64,000 nt of DNA from a virus. Of this stretch, positions 1-8,392 are shown one piece after another (position 1 is the first letter of the stretch; every line of letters begins with the position of its first letter). Under the pieces are notes generated by a model. That model did no database searches, had not been told where the DNA came from, and worked only from the letters and a program-made list of their open reading frames with translations. The position numbers and the translations under genes are program-made. Where the stretch lies: positions 1-64,000 of the IMG/VR virus record IMGVR_UViG_3300042860_002611; one strand, written 5' to 3'.

Positions 1-119
1 GCTGCTTGTCTAAATGCAAGTTTTAATTTACTCTCGTCACCTAAGTCTGACTTAGTAAGGTTTAACGCTTGCAAAGCATCGTCTAAGGATATTTCTAAAA
101 GTATTCTTCTAAGTTTCAT
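1..119 (-). CDS. N-terminal part of a tagged, J-domain-like small protein (runs off the window)
   Basis: An open frame starts at the ATG complementary to 117-119 and reaches the left edge, so only about 39 residues are visible. It begins MKLRRILLE, the short form of the N-terminal tag seen on many small proteins here, ending in L-L-E. The rest (DDALQALNLTKSDLGDES, then KLAFRQAA) resembles the helix II/III part of a DnaJ J domain, but the HPD loop cannot be checked with confidence. It follows the next minus-strand gene with no gap. The gene is clear; the J-domain call is tentative. Confidence 0.6.
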   Translation of the reverse strand, partial: MKLRRILLEISLDDALQALNLTKSDLGDESKLKLAFRQA

Positions 120-548
120 TTATAATTCCATCGCACCTGAATTATCACTTGAAATACCAGCATTACCAACCGATTTTCCGCCAGTATTTTTAATAGCATT
201 TTTCAAAGACGATAATTGCGAAGAAGTTAATTTAAAGGTCATATTATCACCTCTACTTAAATGAATCGAACTGGCGTTATTTACGTTTTTCTTATTCATT
301 ATCCCTTCACCAGTAGATAAGTTTAAACGACCGAACCGTTTATCGGACTGAATTTTAATACTGGTATCTCCTGCATTCATCGGATAAACAATGAAGTCTT
401 GGGGAAGTTTCATTCCTTCAACTTTCATATCAAATGAAAGGGTTCCCATGATATTACGCTTCATATTAGAAATTTTAACAGTCTCGGGTTCATCTGATTC
501 TTTAATAATTTTCCGAATCATTTCTTCAAGTTTGCGTCTGTTTAGCAT
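120..548 (-). CDS. Small protein with long-form N-terminal tag
   Basis: 142 residues with no family I recognise. The N-terminus (NRRKLEEMIRKIIKE, residues 3-17) is an amphipathic helix ending in I-K-E and matches the tag on the proteins at 1083-1430, 36292-36630 and 36640-36831. The body is polar and Ser/Asn/Gly rich, with a likely beta-rich middle. By analogy with T4 internal proteins the tag could direct it into the prohead and be cut after Glu17. That is inference. It sits in a tight minus-strand operon with other small structural-type genes. Confidence 0.7.
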   Translation of the reverse strand: MLNRRKLEEMIRKIIKESDEPETVKISNMKRNIMGTLSFDMKVEGMKLPQDFIVYPMNAGDTSIKIQSDKRFGRLNLSTGEGIMNKKNVNNASSIHLSRGDNMTFKLTSSQLSSLKNAIKNTGGKSVGNAGISSDNSGAMEL

Positions 549-560
549 TTATATTCCTCA

Positions 561-1082
561 TTATTTTACGTTATCAAGCCAACTTAAATCTTCATCATCT
601 TCATAACTTGAATCTTCATTCATTGCTGAAAGGACTTGTTGACGAAAATCTTGTTTTGCTTTTTGGTTATTTGAACCTTTATCCATCTTTTGAACCAGAT
701 GGCCGTAATCCCTATTCATCGCTTTAATTACTGCTTTTGGCGCATTAATTGGTCGACCACTTTCAGAAGTAGGAACGTTGATGATTTCGTCTTCACGTTC
801 AAAGGCATCTAAATAAGTTTTAGATTCCATCGGAGCAGGTTCAGTTTCCATTAAAAGTTGATTTAATAATGGATTTTTAGACATTTGTTTTTTAGGTTTT
901 TGATCAACCTGAAATTGTTGTCTAAAACCACGTTGAACTTCTGTAAGTTTATCAACAGGTCTTGAAGTTGAACCTTGACGTTTGATTTCAACCAAAAGTT
1001 CCTGTTTCATGAGTTTAAATTCCTCTTTGACAGCCTTTTTGGTTGCTAACATTATTAATTTAACTAATTGTTCGTTTGTCAT
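561..1082 (-). CDS. Hypothetical protein, charged, probably structural or scaffold-like
   Basis: 173 residues, strongly charged, with a predicted helical N-terminus (NEQLVKLIMLATKKAVKEEF), a Gln/Lys-rich middle and an acidic tail ending DLSWLDNVK. There is no membrane segment and no catalytic motif. It abuts the 1083-1430 gene (stop and start adjacent), so they are probably co-transcribed. Unlike its neighbours it lacks the (I/L)xE tag. Function unknown. Confidence 0.65.
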   Translation of the reverse strand: MTNEQLVKLIMLATKKAVKEEFKLMKQELLVEIKRQGSTSRPVDKLTEVQRGFRQQFQVDQKPKKQMSKNPLLNQLLMETEPAPMESKTYLDAFEREDEIINVPTSESGRPINAPKAVIKAMNRDYGHLVQKMDKGSNNQKAKQDFRQQVLSAMNEDSSYEDDEDLSWLDNVK

Positions 1083-1430
1083 TTAAAATTTATCTTTATA
1101 TGAACTATAAACTGTTAATCTTGATTTAACATTTGGTGACCCGTGTTTAGACACATATTTAGTTATTTCAGTACCAATTGTTTCTAAGTCAGAATCAGAT
1201 AGTTGGCTTAGTTTTTTACGGCCAATTATATAATCAGTCTCAGGCAGTGTTCCGTTTGTTTGTATTGGAAATCCTCTATCATTAGGAAATCCTACAATTA
1301 TACGCATATTTCCGTTTGTATCTAATCCAGAACCTTTAATGTAAAGATTTGAAACTGGTTGGGAAATATTTACTTTTTTGACTTCTGTTAGAATTGTTCT
1401 AACCATTTCAATCAATTTTTTTTTGTTCAT
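1083..1430 (-). CDS. Small protein with long-form N-terminal tag
   Basis: 115 residues. It begins MNKKKLIEMVRTILTE, an amphipathic helix ending L-T-E, nearly the same layout as the tags at 120-548 and 36292-36630. The remaining ~99 residues contain Gly/Pro-rich beta-like stretches and no motif I recognise. Packaging into the head is inferred from the tag alone. Confidence 0.7.
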   Translation of the reverse strand: MNKKKLIEMVRTILTEVKKVNISQPVSNLYIKGSGLDTNGNMRIIVGFPNDRGFPIQTNGTLPETDYIIGRKKLSQLSDSDLETIGTEITKYVSKHGSPNVKSRLTVYSSYKDKF

Positions 1431-1472
1431 TGTAAATCTCTTTTTTTTGGTTTTAGTTTTATGTTAATTCAA

Positions 1473-2537
1473 TTATGGTTGTTTAAATTTGGTAAAATCA
1501 CTTGTTTGTAATTGCATCACCTGTGAAACGTTATTCGAGGGACCAGTTGGTCCACTTGGTGAACTGAAAAAAGCAGTACCTTGGCATAACTTTGAAAATT
1601 CATCCATCCATTTCTTCAAAAAATCCATCAATTCATCCAAATCAACTTTATGTTTTTCAGTTTGAAATAAAACCTTTTTTCCACTTATTACAACTTTTTC
1701 TTTTCCTAAAATCAACGCCATATCTTTATTGGCGTTTATGACGACTCTATTTGAATTTATTGCAATTTGAGATTTACCATCATATTGACCTAACTTTTTA
1801 GCATCCTGATTTTTATCGAACCCGGCTTTAAATTTTTTAAGTTTTTGGTTTGAAGTTAAAACAATAGTCGATTCATCTTTTTCAATATCCTCAATTTCGT
1901 ATTTGTTATTATTGATTTCGGTTGTTTGTGCGCTTTGAGTTGAACCTGCGGTTGGTTTTTTAACTCGCAAAATCATTATCGGATCTCCGTTTCCAGAACC
2001 TTCCCAAGTTGGTTTTTCTGCATAAACGGACATATCCCCACCTTTAATAGTTGAGCCAAATCTTATACTTGTACCAAACCTTCCTTCGTATAAATCGTCA
2101 CCATCAAATATTTGAAGATTCGGAGTTCGTTTCGGTTTTTGCTCAAACGTGTATCCCCATTCGCGTTTATCACTCTTCCTTTCTGCACTATTTCCTCCCG
2201 GTACTAATCCTTTTCTTCTCCACAACTTCGGGAAGGCGTGTAAAACTAAATCATCTGTTGCATTTATAACCGATAAATAACAATAACCGATATTTTTCAA
2301 ACCAGAGGTTGACCAATCATTTACTGGGGCCGGAATTAAAATTACTTGCTCACCTATAAGCGGAATTCTCCGATTGAACGTTGCTGGCCGGACAAATATA
2401 TTTCTGACTTGACCTAAATTACTTTGATTGGAGCCAATTCTTACTTCGATTGAGCCAAGTGGAAGAGGATTTCCTTCATCATCAACTTGATTCGGCTTGA
2501 AAGATTTTTTAGTCTCGATTACCTCAGCTATAATCAT
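1473..2537 (-). CDS. Baseplate spike/hub protein, gp5/VgrG-like
   Basis: 354 residues. The N-terminal ~100 residues look like an OB-fold of tail-spike proteins (LPLGSIEVRIG, then PLIGEQVILIPAP). The later part (roughly 215-310) contains short alternating beta repeats such as SQIAINSNRVVINANKDM and LILGKEKVVISGKKVLF, like the triple-stranded beta-helix of gp5/VgrG needles. No lysozyme domain is visible, so it would be a spike without the T4 gp5 muramidase. Its start overlaps the end of the GIY-YIG gene by 14 bp. The fold assignment is by pattern; the baseplate role is likely. Confidence 0.6.
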   Translation of the reverse strand: MIIAEVIETKKSFKPNQVDDEGNPLPLGSIEVRIGSNQSNLGQVRNIFVRPATFNRRIPLIGEQVILIPAPVNDWSTSGLKNIGYCYLSVINATDDLVLHAFPKLWRRKGLVPGGNSAERKSDKREWGYTFEQKPKRTPNLQIFDGDDLYEGRFGTSIRFGSTIKGGDMSVYAEKPTWEGSGNGDPIMILRVKKPTAGSTQSAQTTEINNNKYEIEDIEKDESTIVLTSNQKLKKFKAGFDKNQDAKKLGQYDGKSQIAINSNRVVINANKDMALILGKEKVVISGKKVLFQTEKHKVDLDELMDFLKKWMDEFSKLCQGTAFFSSPSGPTGPSNNVSQVMQLQTSDFTKFKQP

Positions 2538-3336
2538 AATAAATCATTTTCCAATCTTTATATTTTTCTAAATTAGATTTGCATTTATACCGTATATTAA
2601 AATAATTCAAATTAGGATATTTCTCAATTATATCGTCGTGATGTACAAACGTTTCCCCGTTTATTTCATAATAATAAGACAATTTAAACATCGGTTTCTT
2701 GTTATTAACTAAAATATCTGGGTTTATAAATTTCCATTCAGACCATTCAGGTTCATTAGACAAACAACGGATTTTAATTATTTTTGCACTAATATTTAAT
2801 TTATTAACTGCCGATTTTAGTGTTTCAAATACTACATTATCAATTATAACCTTCACACAACGAGTATAACTCGATACTCGTTTTTTTATTATTTCTGGTG
2901 AAATTTTTCTACCTTTAAGTGTATTTGATATTCTATTTCGCAAATCTTTATTTCTCATCAATTCGGTATTTTTTAGTGATCTACGAATCCGATGTTCATT
3001 ATTATACACCTGTTCACTATTTCCACCAGTTCGTACATTATAACATTCCTCGGATTCAATTAATTCGATTGTCACGATTTTCTGCTCATAGTCAGATAAT
3101 TCATTTCGCGTGGAAAATTGTTTAATTATTTCTTTTTTAAAATTTTCAATGCCGTATTTCTTTTGTGCCCGGCGTACCAAAGTTCCGCCTCCCATATAAC
3201 CATCATCTAAATTATCAGTAGAATGGATTCCATAATAATATTTACCGTTAATCAAATTGGTAATCTTGTAAAAATAATTGTATTTCTTTTCAATTCTACT
3301 TTCATTTGAATTGTTTTCATTCTGTTTTTGACTCAT
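2524..3336 (-). CDS. GIY-YIG homing endonuclease (Seg-like)
   Basis: 270 residues. The GIY-YIG core is at about residues 21-60: YFYKITNLINGKYYYGIH, then GYMGGGTLV and the KKYG...F segment typical of phage Seg and intron endonucleases. Residues ~115-155 contain NUMOD3-like DNA-binding repeats (RRSLKNTEL, RNRISNTLKGRKISPE). It is a free-standing nuclease wedged between the spike-like gene (overlap 14 bp) and a small RHH-like gene (overlap 20 bp), as expected for a mobile gene. It would cut a phage-related allele lacking it and spread by recombination. Confidence 0.9.
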   Translation of the reverse strand: MSQKQNENNSNESRIEKKYNYFYKITNLINGKYYYGIHSTDNLDDGYMGGGTLVRRAQKKYGIENFKKEIIKQFSTRNELSDYEQKIVTIELIESEECYNVRTGGNSEQVYNNEHRIRRSLKNTELMRNKDLRNRISNTLKGRKISPEIIKKRVSSYTRCVKVIIDNVVFETLKSAVNKLNISAKIIKIRCLSNEPEWSEWKFINPDILVNNKKPMFKLSYYYEINGETFVHHDDIIEKYPNLNYFNIRYKCKSNLEKYKDWKMIYYDYS

Positions 3337-3475
3337 TTAAACTCCTTATTGCGTTTGAAATTAATTTTTCTACAAAAAGGTTTATTTTATAAGAATTTTG
3401 ATTACAAAAATCTTTCAACTCCATGTGAAGTTTTTCACTCACGTTAATTGTTTTAACCTTTTTGTCCTTTTTCAT
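3317..3475 (-). CDS. Small ribbon-helix-helix-like protein
   Basis: 52 residues starting at ATG 3475, highly charged: MKKDKKVKTINVSEKLH, then helices ending in NLFVEKLISNAIRSL. The pattern beta-strand (KTINVS), helix (EKLHMELKDFCNQ), helix (NLFVEKLISNAI) is that of Arc/CopG-type ribbon-helix-helix DNA-binding proteins and small phage regulators. The 3' end overlaps the GIY-YIG start by 20 bp, which suggests translational coupling. Function is inferred from predicted fold only. Confidence 0.55.
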   Translation of the reverse strand: MKKDKKVKTINVSEKLHMELKDFCNQNSYKINLFVEKLISNAIRSLNESKTE

Positions 3476-3539
3476 ATACAATAAGTATGTTTAATAATGT
3501 AAAAAAATGTAATTATTTAGTTAATAAGAAGTTAAAGTT

Positions 3540-3950
3540 TTAATCCCCCTTAGCATGACCCGGACGAACGCTCAATTTTTGAGCCTCCTCCATTATTTCC
3601 TTTCTCATTTCAGCAGTTATTCCAAATGCTTCTAAATCGTCTTCTGAATCTTTACCTGTATTTTTGTTTTTACGAGTTACAATGGCAGCGAGTTTAACCA
3701 ATTGTTCATCATTTTTAACGGAAACACTTTGAAGTCCAGTTAACATTGGTAGCAACATAACTGCATCTTGAATGTTTTGAATCATAGGTTTGACAATTTC
3801 AGATGTTTGTAACAAATGAACTTGTTTGGCTTGGGCATTTTCATAAATACGACGAAGTAAACCTTCGTAGGTTACTTCTTCACCATCCGTCCCTATAAAT
3901 AAAACATCACTGTTCTGTTGTTTCTTCTTCATTGATAATTTCTCCTTCAA
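3540..3950 (-). CDS. Hypothetical protein downstream of the late sigma gene
   Basis: 136 residues if the ATG at 3950 is used, which lies 44 bp inside the gp55-like gene; the ATG at 3932 (MKKKQQNSD) is an alternative. Helical, with a hydrophobic middle (DAVMLLPMLTGLQSV) and acidic C-terminal half. There is no motif I can name. The small-terminase role is a possibility only because such proteins are small and helical; nothing in the sequence proves it. Confidence 0.6.
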   Translation of the reverse strand: MKEKLSMKKKQQNSDVLFIGTDGEEVTYEGLLRRIYENAQAKQVHLLQTSEIVKPMIQNIQDAVMLLPMLTGLQSVSVKNDEQLVKLAAIVTRKNKNTGKDSEDDLEAFGITAEMRKEIMEEAQKLSVRPGHAKGD

Positions 3951-4704
3951 TGTGTTCTGGGAAGTACAAGAATCTATGCCAATATTTTGTTCCCGTTTGT
4001 TTATATTCTAAAAACATATTTTGACATAATGGACGTAAAACATTTACGACATTTGTAATTATCTGAGTTTTCACGTAAATCTGTTCTCTAATCAAAATAT
4101 AGAGTGCCTTTTTTCTATAAATATCTATGGAGTGACTATTTTTAAATAAGTTAAAAACGGCTTCTAATATTTGGCGTTCTTTTTCATCAAACGGAATGAT
4201 TTTATCATTTTTTACAAAATAAAAATAATCTAAATGCTCCATTCCCCATTGAGACCATTTATAACAAAAATCTTGTAATTCTTCTTGTGTTTCTTGGTAT
4301 CGAACCTCATCGTCAACATCTCTACTAAAATCAATGTGCTGAACCTCAACCTTTCCGTAGGTGTTTTCGGCAACATCACGCATTCTTGCGTTTACCCAAT
4401 TAATGGCTACCCGGTTGAAATATGAAAACGCTCTCGAACCTCGTTCTTGATTGTATTTACCTAACTTTTCATACATGAAACAAATACAATCTTGCTTTGA
4501 ATCTGAATATGACTCGATACCAAAGTTTTTGAAATTTTTATTATGAATAACGTTTTCAGCCAACTTTGACAGCGCCGGATAAATAACTTCATTAAACAAA
4601 CGAGTTTTTTGAACACTGTCCTGCATTTGACAATATTCAACTATCGAGTTTTCAACTTTTTTCCCAAAGTAGGGTTCACTTTTCTTCTTCTTGGTCGTCA
4701 TCAA
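3907..4704 (-). CDS. gp55: RNA polymerase sigma factor for late transcription, gp55-like
   Basis: 265 residues. The first ~130 residues match the gp55/sigma-70 region 2 layout: an N-terminal helix (PYFGKKVENSIVEYCQM), then a core with DCICFMYEKLGKYN, followed by GSRAFSYFNRVAINWVNARMR, which corresponds to the polymerase- and -10-binding helix. T4 gp55 redirects host RNA polymerase to late promoters (TATAAATA) together with the sliding clamp. This protein is longer than T4 gp55 (185 residues), with an extra C-terminal helical region. It starts MM and overlaps its upstream neighbour by 29 bp. Confidence 0.8.
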   Translation of the reverse strand: MMTTKKKKSEPYFGKKVENSIVEYCQMQDSVQKTRLFNEVIYPALSKLAENVIHNKNFKNFGIESYSDSKQDCICFMYEKLGKYNQERGSRAFSYFNRVAINWVNARMRDVAENTYGKVEVQHIDFSRDVDDEVRYQETQEELQDFCYKWSQWGMEHLDYFYFVKNDKIIPFDEKERQILEAVFNLFKNSHSIDIYRKKALYILIREQIYVKTQIITNVVNVLRPLCQNMFLEYKQTGTKYWHRFLYFPEHIEGEIINEEETTEQ

Positions 4705-5011
4705 TTCTTAGGGTTTCTAATTTATTTTGAACTTCTTGAATACTATTGTAAATAACTTTAAAAGCAAAACCTACTTCATCATCACTACTGAAACTTCCGC
4801 GTTTATCAATTCGTTGCATATTTGAATATGCTTCTGTAAATAAACCTAAAAAAATCTTGTAGTAATTTTCAACTTCGTTGTAAAGTTTTTCTTCACGTTT
4901 GTTGGTTTTTTTAATAAATTCTTCCATCACTGAAACTTGTGAATATAAATTCCAAGTTGTCCAACCTAACGCTAAAACCAATAATGAAAGTATGATAATG
5001 GTTATGATCAT
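4676..5011 (-). CDS. Membrane-anchored coiled-coil protein
   Basis: 111 residues. Residues 1-20 (IITIIILSLLVLALGWTTW) form one transmembrane helix, followed by a coiled-coil-like region and a very acidic end (DDDQEEEK). Its ATG overlaps the stop of the HD hydrolase as ATGA, so the two are co-translated. No family recognised. Confidence 0.65.
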   Translation of the reverse strand: MIITIIILSLLVLALGWTTWNLYSQVSVMEEFIKKTNKREEKLYNEVENYYKIFLGLFTEAYSNMQRIDKRGSFSSDDEVGFAFKVIYNSIQEVQNKLETLRIDDDQEEEK

Positions 5012-5697
5012 TTTTGTTCCTCGTAAAACTTCAATTTATTATTTTCAATTACCCATCTTTCAAACTCGAACCTTGCAGCCTTCATATCAGCAAAGTGAAG
5101 GATTTGGTGAATATTTGTTCTTGCTTTTGAGGTTAATTGATTTGAAAGAAAATAGGCTTCGTTTGCTTTATCATAAAGTCCGTCATGGGTTCTAATTGCA
5201 AGTTGTTCTTGCCAAGAACATTTAACTCCATAATGTTGTAATAAAAACAAACTCGTATCTTGGACTAATGCAAATGGCGTTCTTTCATCATGAGTATAAA
5301 TTTTACCTTGATTTTTTCGATGCCATTCACTTTCATTAAATTTGTAAACTTCATATTCGCCCGGTAAACCAGCCTTTCCTAAGTCATGGTGCATTGCAGA
5401 AAACAAAAGTTCTTCCAAGGTAAAATTATCAACTTTCAATCCCAAAGTTTTCCATTGATCGTATTCCTTTTTTGAAAAATCAATCACCCTTAAAACATGG
5501 TCAATATATCCTCCGGGAAACGCATTGTGATAATGTTCAACACCAGAGGCTGGCATTGTTACCAAACGTTCTTCCAGTTCATCATACATTTGGTTTAAAA
5601 CATCTTTTCGGGTTGGAAATAATGTATTAACTAATTTCCTGAATATTGTCCAGTTTTTTTCAATTTGTTCTGCTGTTAAATAATTAAGTTCATTCAT
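5008..5697 (-). CDS. HD-domain phosphohydrolase
   Basis: 229 residues. HD-superfamily metal ligands are visible: His67 (YIDHVLR), the His-Asp pair at 104-105 (AMHHDLGK), and a late Asp in ILHFADMKAARFE. Such enzymes hydrolyse nucleotides or cyclic dinucleotides; the closest pattern is the HDIG/YfbR-like single-domain group of phage genomes. Substrate unknown; nucleotide-pool control or removal of a host signal nucleotide are both possible. The gene is overlapped at both ends (ATGA junctions), so it is within the late-sigma operon. Confidence 0.8.
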   Translation of the reverse strand: MNELNYLTAEQIEKNWTIFRKLVNTLFPTRKDVLNQMYDELEERLVTMPASGVEHYHNAFPGGYIDHVLRVIDFSKKEYDQWKTLGLKVDNFTLEELLFSAMHHDLGKAGLPGEYEVYKFNESEWHRKNQGKIYTHDERTPFALVQDTSLFLLQHYGVKCSWQEQLAIRTHDGLYDKANEAYFLSNQLTSKARTNIHQILHFADMKAARFEFERWVIENNKLKFYEEQK

Positions 5698-5912
5698 AAA
5701 TTTCTTAAATTTTGGTTAATTGCGTAATCAAATATTTCTTTCGTAATTGGTTTACCATGTTCAAATAAAGGCGGACTGATTACTTCTTTACTAATTTGCC
5801 ATTTATTTAAGTGGTCGTGAAAAACAAGTGTCATGTAATTTCCACATTCACTTTTTTTACCATAACCTTGACGTTTAACGCCCTCTTTTGTGAATTCTAT
5901 CTGGTAGTACAT
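5694..5912 (-). CDS. Small hypothetical protein
   Basis: 72 residues, beta-rich start (YYQIEFTKEGVKRQGYGK), no cysteines beyond one, no membrane segment. It overlaps genes at both ends by 1-4 bp. Function unknown. Confidence 0.6.
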   Translation of the reverse strand: MYYQIEFTKEGVKRQGYGKKSECGNYMTLVFHDHLNKWQISKEVISPPLFEHGKPITKEIFDYAINQNLRNL

Positions 5913-6580
5913 TATTCAAATTGATTATTTAATTCAACTTCCGTTTCTTCGGCATATCCGAGTTCATATATTAATTGTTTCAATTGAACTCCTTTATCAA
6001 CATTTTCACGAGTCGTTCCGCCGGTAAGGATATGACCCATAAGTTCACACGCGTTTTCAAGGGCTTGAATTCTATTGACATCCCAAACAATAAAAACATC
6101 TTTATTAGCCGCCTTGTTATTTGCAAAATTTTGCCCAAGTTTTAAATTTCTTAGATATTCTCTTGAAATTCCCGTGTGTTTAGTAGCAGCTTCAATATGA
6201 GGATATGTAATAATTTGCCCACCATGTTGTACGGTTATTGATTTATTGTCAACAAATCTTTTTGTATTTCTATCACTAATTTGATATTTTGTTCGTATAT
6301 ATAATAATCTATCCCTATCAATGTTATATTTTTCAAGTATATAAGGAATTGGTTGATTTAAATTATAATCATTGATAATTTCAAGTTCTGTTTCAGTTGG
6401 TATATGTCGATTACAATTTTTTAAATACAAATTACTTTTCCCAATTCCTTTACCAGTCACGCCCATCAATGATCTATGAATCATGGGTTTTGAAATGTTA
6501 TATGACTTGGCTATTTCATCAACAGTTCTACCATTTTCATAATCACATTTTATTGCGTAATACAAATCTATATTCCTCAT
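5912..6580 (-). CDS. Helix-turn-helix / NUMOD-like DNA-binding protein
   Basis: 222 residues. Residues ~15-40 (GRTVDEIAKSYNISKPMIHRSL) are a clear helix-turn-helix, followed by a second one near 78-95. Residues ~118-145 (YPHIEAATKHTGISREYLRN) resemble NUMOD1, a DNA-binding repeat found at the C-terminus of GIY-YIG and HNH homing endonucleases. No nuclease motif is present, so this may be a remnant of such an endonuclease or a free regulator. Confidence 0.65.
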   Translation of the reverse strand: MRNIDLYYAIKCDYENGRTVDEIAKSYNISKPMIHRSLMGVTGKGIGKSNLYLKNCNRHIPTETELEIINDYNLNQPIPYILEKYNIDRDRLLYIRTKYQISDRNTKRFVDNKSITVQHGGQIITYPHIEAATKHTGISREYLRNLKLGQNFANNKAANKDVFIVWDVNRIQALENACELMGHILTGGTTRENVDKGVQLKQLIYELGYAEETEVELNNQFE

Positions 6581-6583
6581 TTT

Positions 6584-7099
6584 TTAGTAAGTTTGAAAGT
6601 TAAATCCCAAAGTTTTTAATTCTGTTATATCAAAATACATTAAACCTTTGTATTTGTGGTATTCGTCAATATAACGTTGGAAAAAGTTCCTAAATACTTG
6701 CGGGAAAGATAAAAGTTGAGTTTGAAATTCATTTAATCGAGTTGGATCATATTTAAGTTTTGAACCTTCATTTACCCAAACATTCAAAAACGATAACAGT
6801 TTCAAAAATTCCAAATGTAAAATTCCCCTGAAAAAGAATTTAAAAGGACGGGCTAAACTTTTGACATATTCCAAAAATAAACCTGCGTCTGAATGTGGTT
6901 CATATCCACTTAAAATGAAAATGTTAATTTCAACGTTGTCAGGAGTAGTTTCAGTTATTTGTCGAACCTTTTCAACCATTTGCCCAAAGGTTTCTCGTGA
7001 AAAATCAACTGTAATTAAAAGTTCATTTTCTTCAACTTGTATTGTTGAAGTTTGAACATTTGTTTTAGGTTCATCATCATATAAACTAAATTTTTCCAT
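6584..7099 (-). CDS. Hypothetical protein transcribed from a phage promoter
   Basis: 171 residues from the ATG at 7099 (MEKFSLYDDEP). A TTG at 7108 in the same frame lies inside the -7 promoter element, so I prefer the ATG, which would make the mRNA leaderless or nearly so. The protein has alternating hydrophobic and charged segments (INIFILSGYEPHSD, FKFFFRGILHLEFLKLL) and no named motif. Confidence 0.65.
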   Translation of the reverse strand: MEKFSLYDDEPKTNVQTSTIQVEENELLITVDFSRETFGQMVEKVRQITETTPDNVEINIFILSGYEPHSDAGLFLEYVKSLARPFKFFFRGILHLEFLKLLSFLNVWVNEGSKLKYDPTRLNEFQTQLLSFPQVFRNFFQRYIDEYHKYKGLMYFDITELKTLGFNFQTY

Positions 7100-7105
7100 A
7101 TATTC

Positions 7106-7145
7106 CAAGATAAGTAAAAGTTTTCAATTTTCCAAACATTTTAAC
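7106..7145 (-). promoter_or_regulatory. Bacteroidota-type promoter with upstream GTTAA element
   Basis: On the minus strand GTTAA (7145-7141), TTTGGA, then TTATCTTG (7113-7106), 32 bp from GTTAA to the -7 box. It matches five other sites in the window. Predicted transcription start is about 7100, essentially at the ATG of the 6584-7099 gene. Confidence 0.7.
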
Positions 7146-7151
7146 ATTTAT

Positions 7152-7219
7152 TTAATTTCCATTTTCACGTTTCCAAGCCTCAATTGCCTCGTGAGGCATT
7201 ATTTTAATTTGGGTTGGAG
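7152..7219 (-). other. Possible frameshifted C-terminal extension of the membrane protein
   Basis: After the A9 run the other frame reads SLTPTQIKIMPHEAIEAW and then KRENGN and a stop at 7152. It has the look of real protein (a short helical tail). Adding one A to the run joins it to the 390-residue protein. Either polymerase/ribosome slippage, a sequencing indel or a decayed end would explain it. Confidence 0.45.
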
Positions 7220-8392
7220 TTAAACTTTTTTTTTATTGCCTAAACTTTTACTGATGTGATCAGCAATATCAGGAGTTAATTGAGTATCGACTACTCGCCT
7301 TCTACTCTTTGTTGGATTATTTTCCTCAACTGGTAAAACTTCTTCATTGGGTTTAGTTTCTTCAACTGATACAGAATTTGAAATAACCTCATTTTTTTGC
7401 CTCTGGTTGCGTTTTCTTTTTGGTTTAACCTCAACGTCCACTTCTGGGATAGAATCGATTGTAGGGGAAATTTGAGGCTCTGATGAAGATTGTGTTTGAG
7501 GTTGATTTTGTTTAGGTTTGATTTTCGATTTTAATTTTTCAAAAAGTGCTTTGAAATTCAAAGTGCTTTTGGAACTATTTCGTTTTGAGGTTCTATTTAA
7601 GTAATGATTATTTTTAAATGCAAACATAGAGGTTAAAATTAACATTAACGCCAATGGTTGAAAAACAATTACAATCAATAATATTAACCAGTTAACAATT
7701 TCATTCATTGGTTTACCAGTTAATGAACTCAAATATTTAAGTGGTCCAAGTTCTGAATTCGTTTCATTACTGTTTTCAATTTCAATAATTGAAAGTTCTA
7801 ACTTTTGAATCGAATCCAAATACATGGAATTGAGGGAATCAAGTTTATATTTTCTTTGGTTTAAAACATTCATTTGTTGTTCCAAACCTTTCTTATTTGA
7901 AACCAATACATTTGTTACAACTTGGCCCTTGATTACTTGTTGAGTTTGAGTATTTTGATTGTAACCTTTACTCAATTCAGTTAGGTTATTTGAAATTAAA
8001 CTAATTTCATTTTTATTGTCTTGAATCCTTGTTTCAAACGTTTGTTTTTTGGTTTTAACCAAGTTTGAACGTTTAGTAACAATTTCATCCTTTAATGCAG
8101 TTTTTTGATATCCATCTGACAGATAACCATAAATTCCCATTGAGGTTAAAATGGTTAAGGTGATGACAATTAAAATCAATGGATATTTAAGTATTGGAGG
8201 TAAATATTTCCAATAATATTTCAATGCAGTAGCAGTTACAATATTACCAAACTCAAATGCAAATGCTAAAATAGTAGCACCTACTTGATGACCTCCAAAT
8301 AATTTACCAAGACCATAAATTGAAAAGAATGATCCAGTAATTGAAATAAATAAAGCAGAAATTAGAATTAGATATGGAAAATATTTTTTCAT
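7220..8392 (-). CDS. Multi-pass membrane protein with long coiled coil
   Basis: 390 residues. Three hydrophobic helices lie in the first ~95 residues, a coiled-coil region at ~100-220 (dense in K/E/Q/N), a fourth long hydrophobic segment at ~230-260 (IVNWLILLIVIVFQPLALMLIL), then a charged, Pro/Gln/Lys-rich cytoplasmic tail. No enzyme motif. It may act at the host inner membrane (for example takeover or superinfection control), but that is a guess. The frame ends in a run of nine A; a one-base slip would add about 20 residues of coherent sequence (to 7152). It is preceded by a ~270-nt structured leader and its own promoter. Confidence 0.7.
   Translation of the reverse strand: MKKYFPYLILISALFISITGSFFSIYGLGKLFGGHQVGATILAFAFEFGNIVTATALKYYWKYLPPILKYPLILIVITLTILTSMGIYGYLSDGYQKTALKDEIVTKRSNLVKTKKQTFETRIQDNKNEISLISNNLTELSKGYNQNTQTQQVIKGQVVTNVLVSNKKGLEQQMNVLNQRKYKLDSLNSMYLDSIQKLELSIIEIENSNETNSELGPLKYLSSLTGKPMNEIVNWLILLIVIVFQPLALMLILTSMFAFKNNHYLNRTSKRNSSKSTLNFKALFEKLKSKIKPKQNQPQTQSSSEPQISPTIDSIPEVDVEVKPKRKRNQRQKNEVISNSVSVEETKPNEEVLPVEENNPTKSRRRVVDTQLTPDIADHISKSLGNKKKV

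Noticed and set aside
3476-3539. Promoter for the small RHH-like gene (minus strand, TACTTATTG near 3480)
   Set aside because: There is no TTG at the right distance and no GTTAA element; the box is a poor match.
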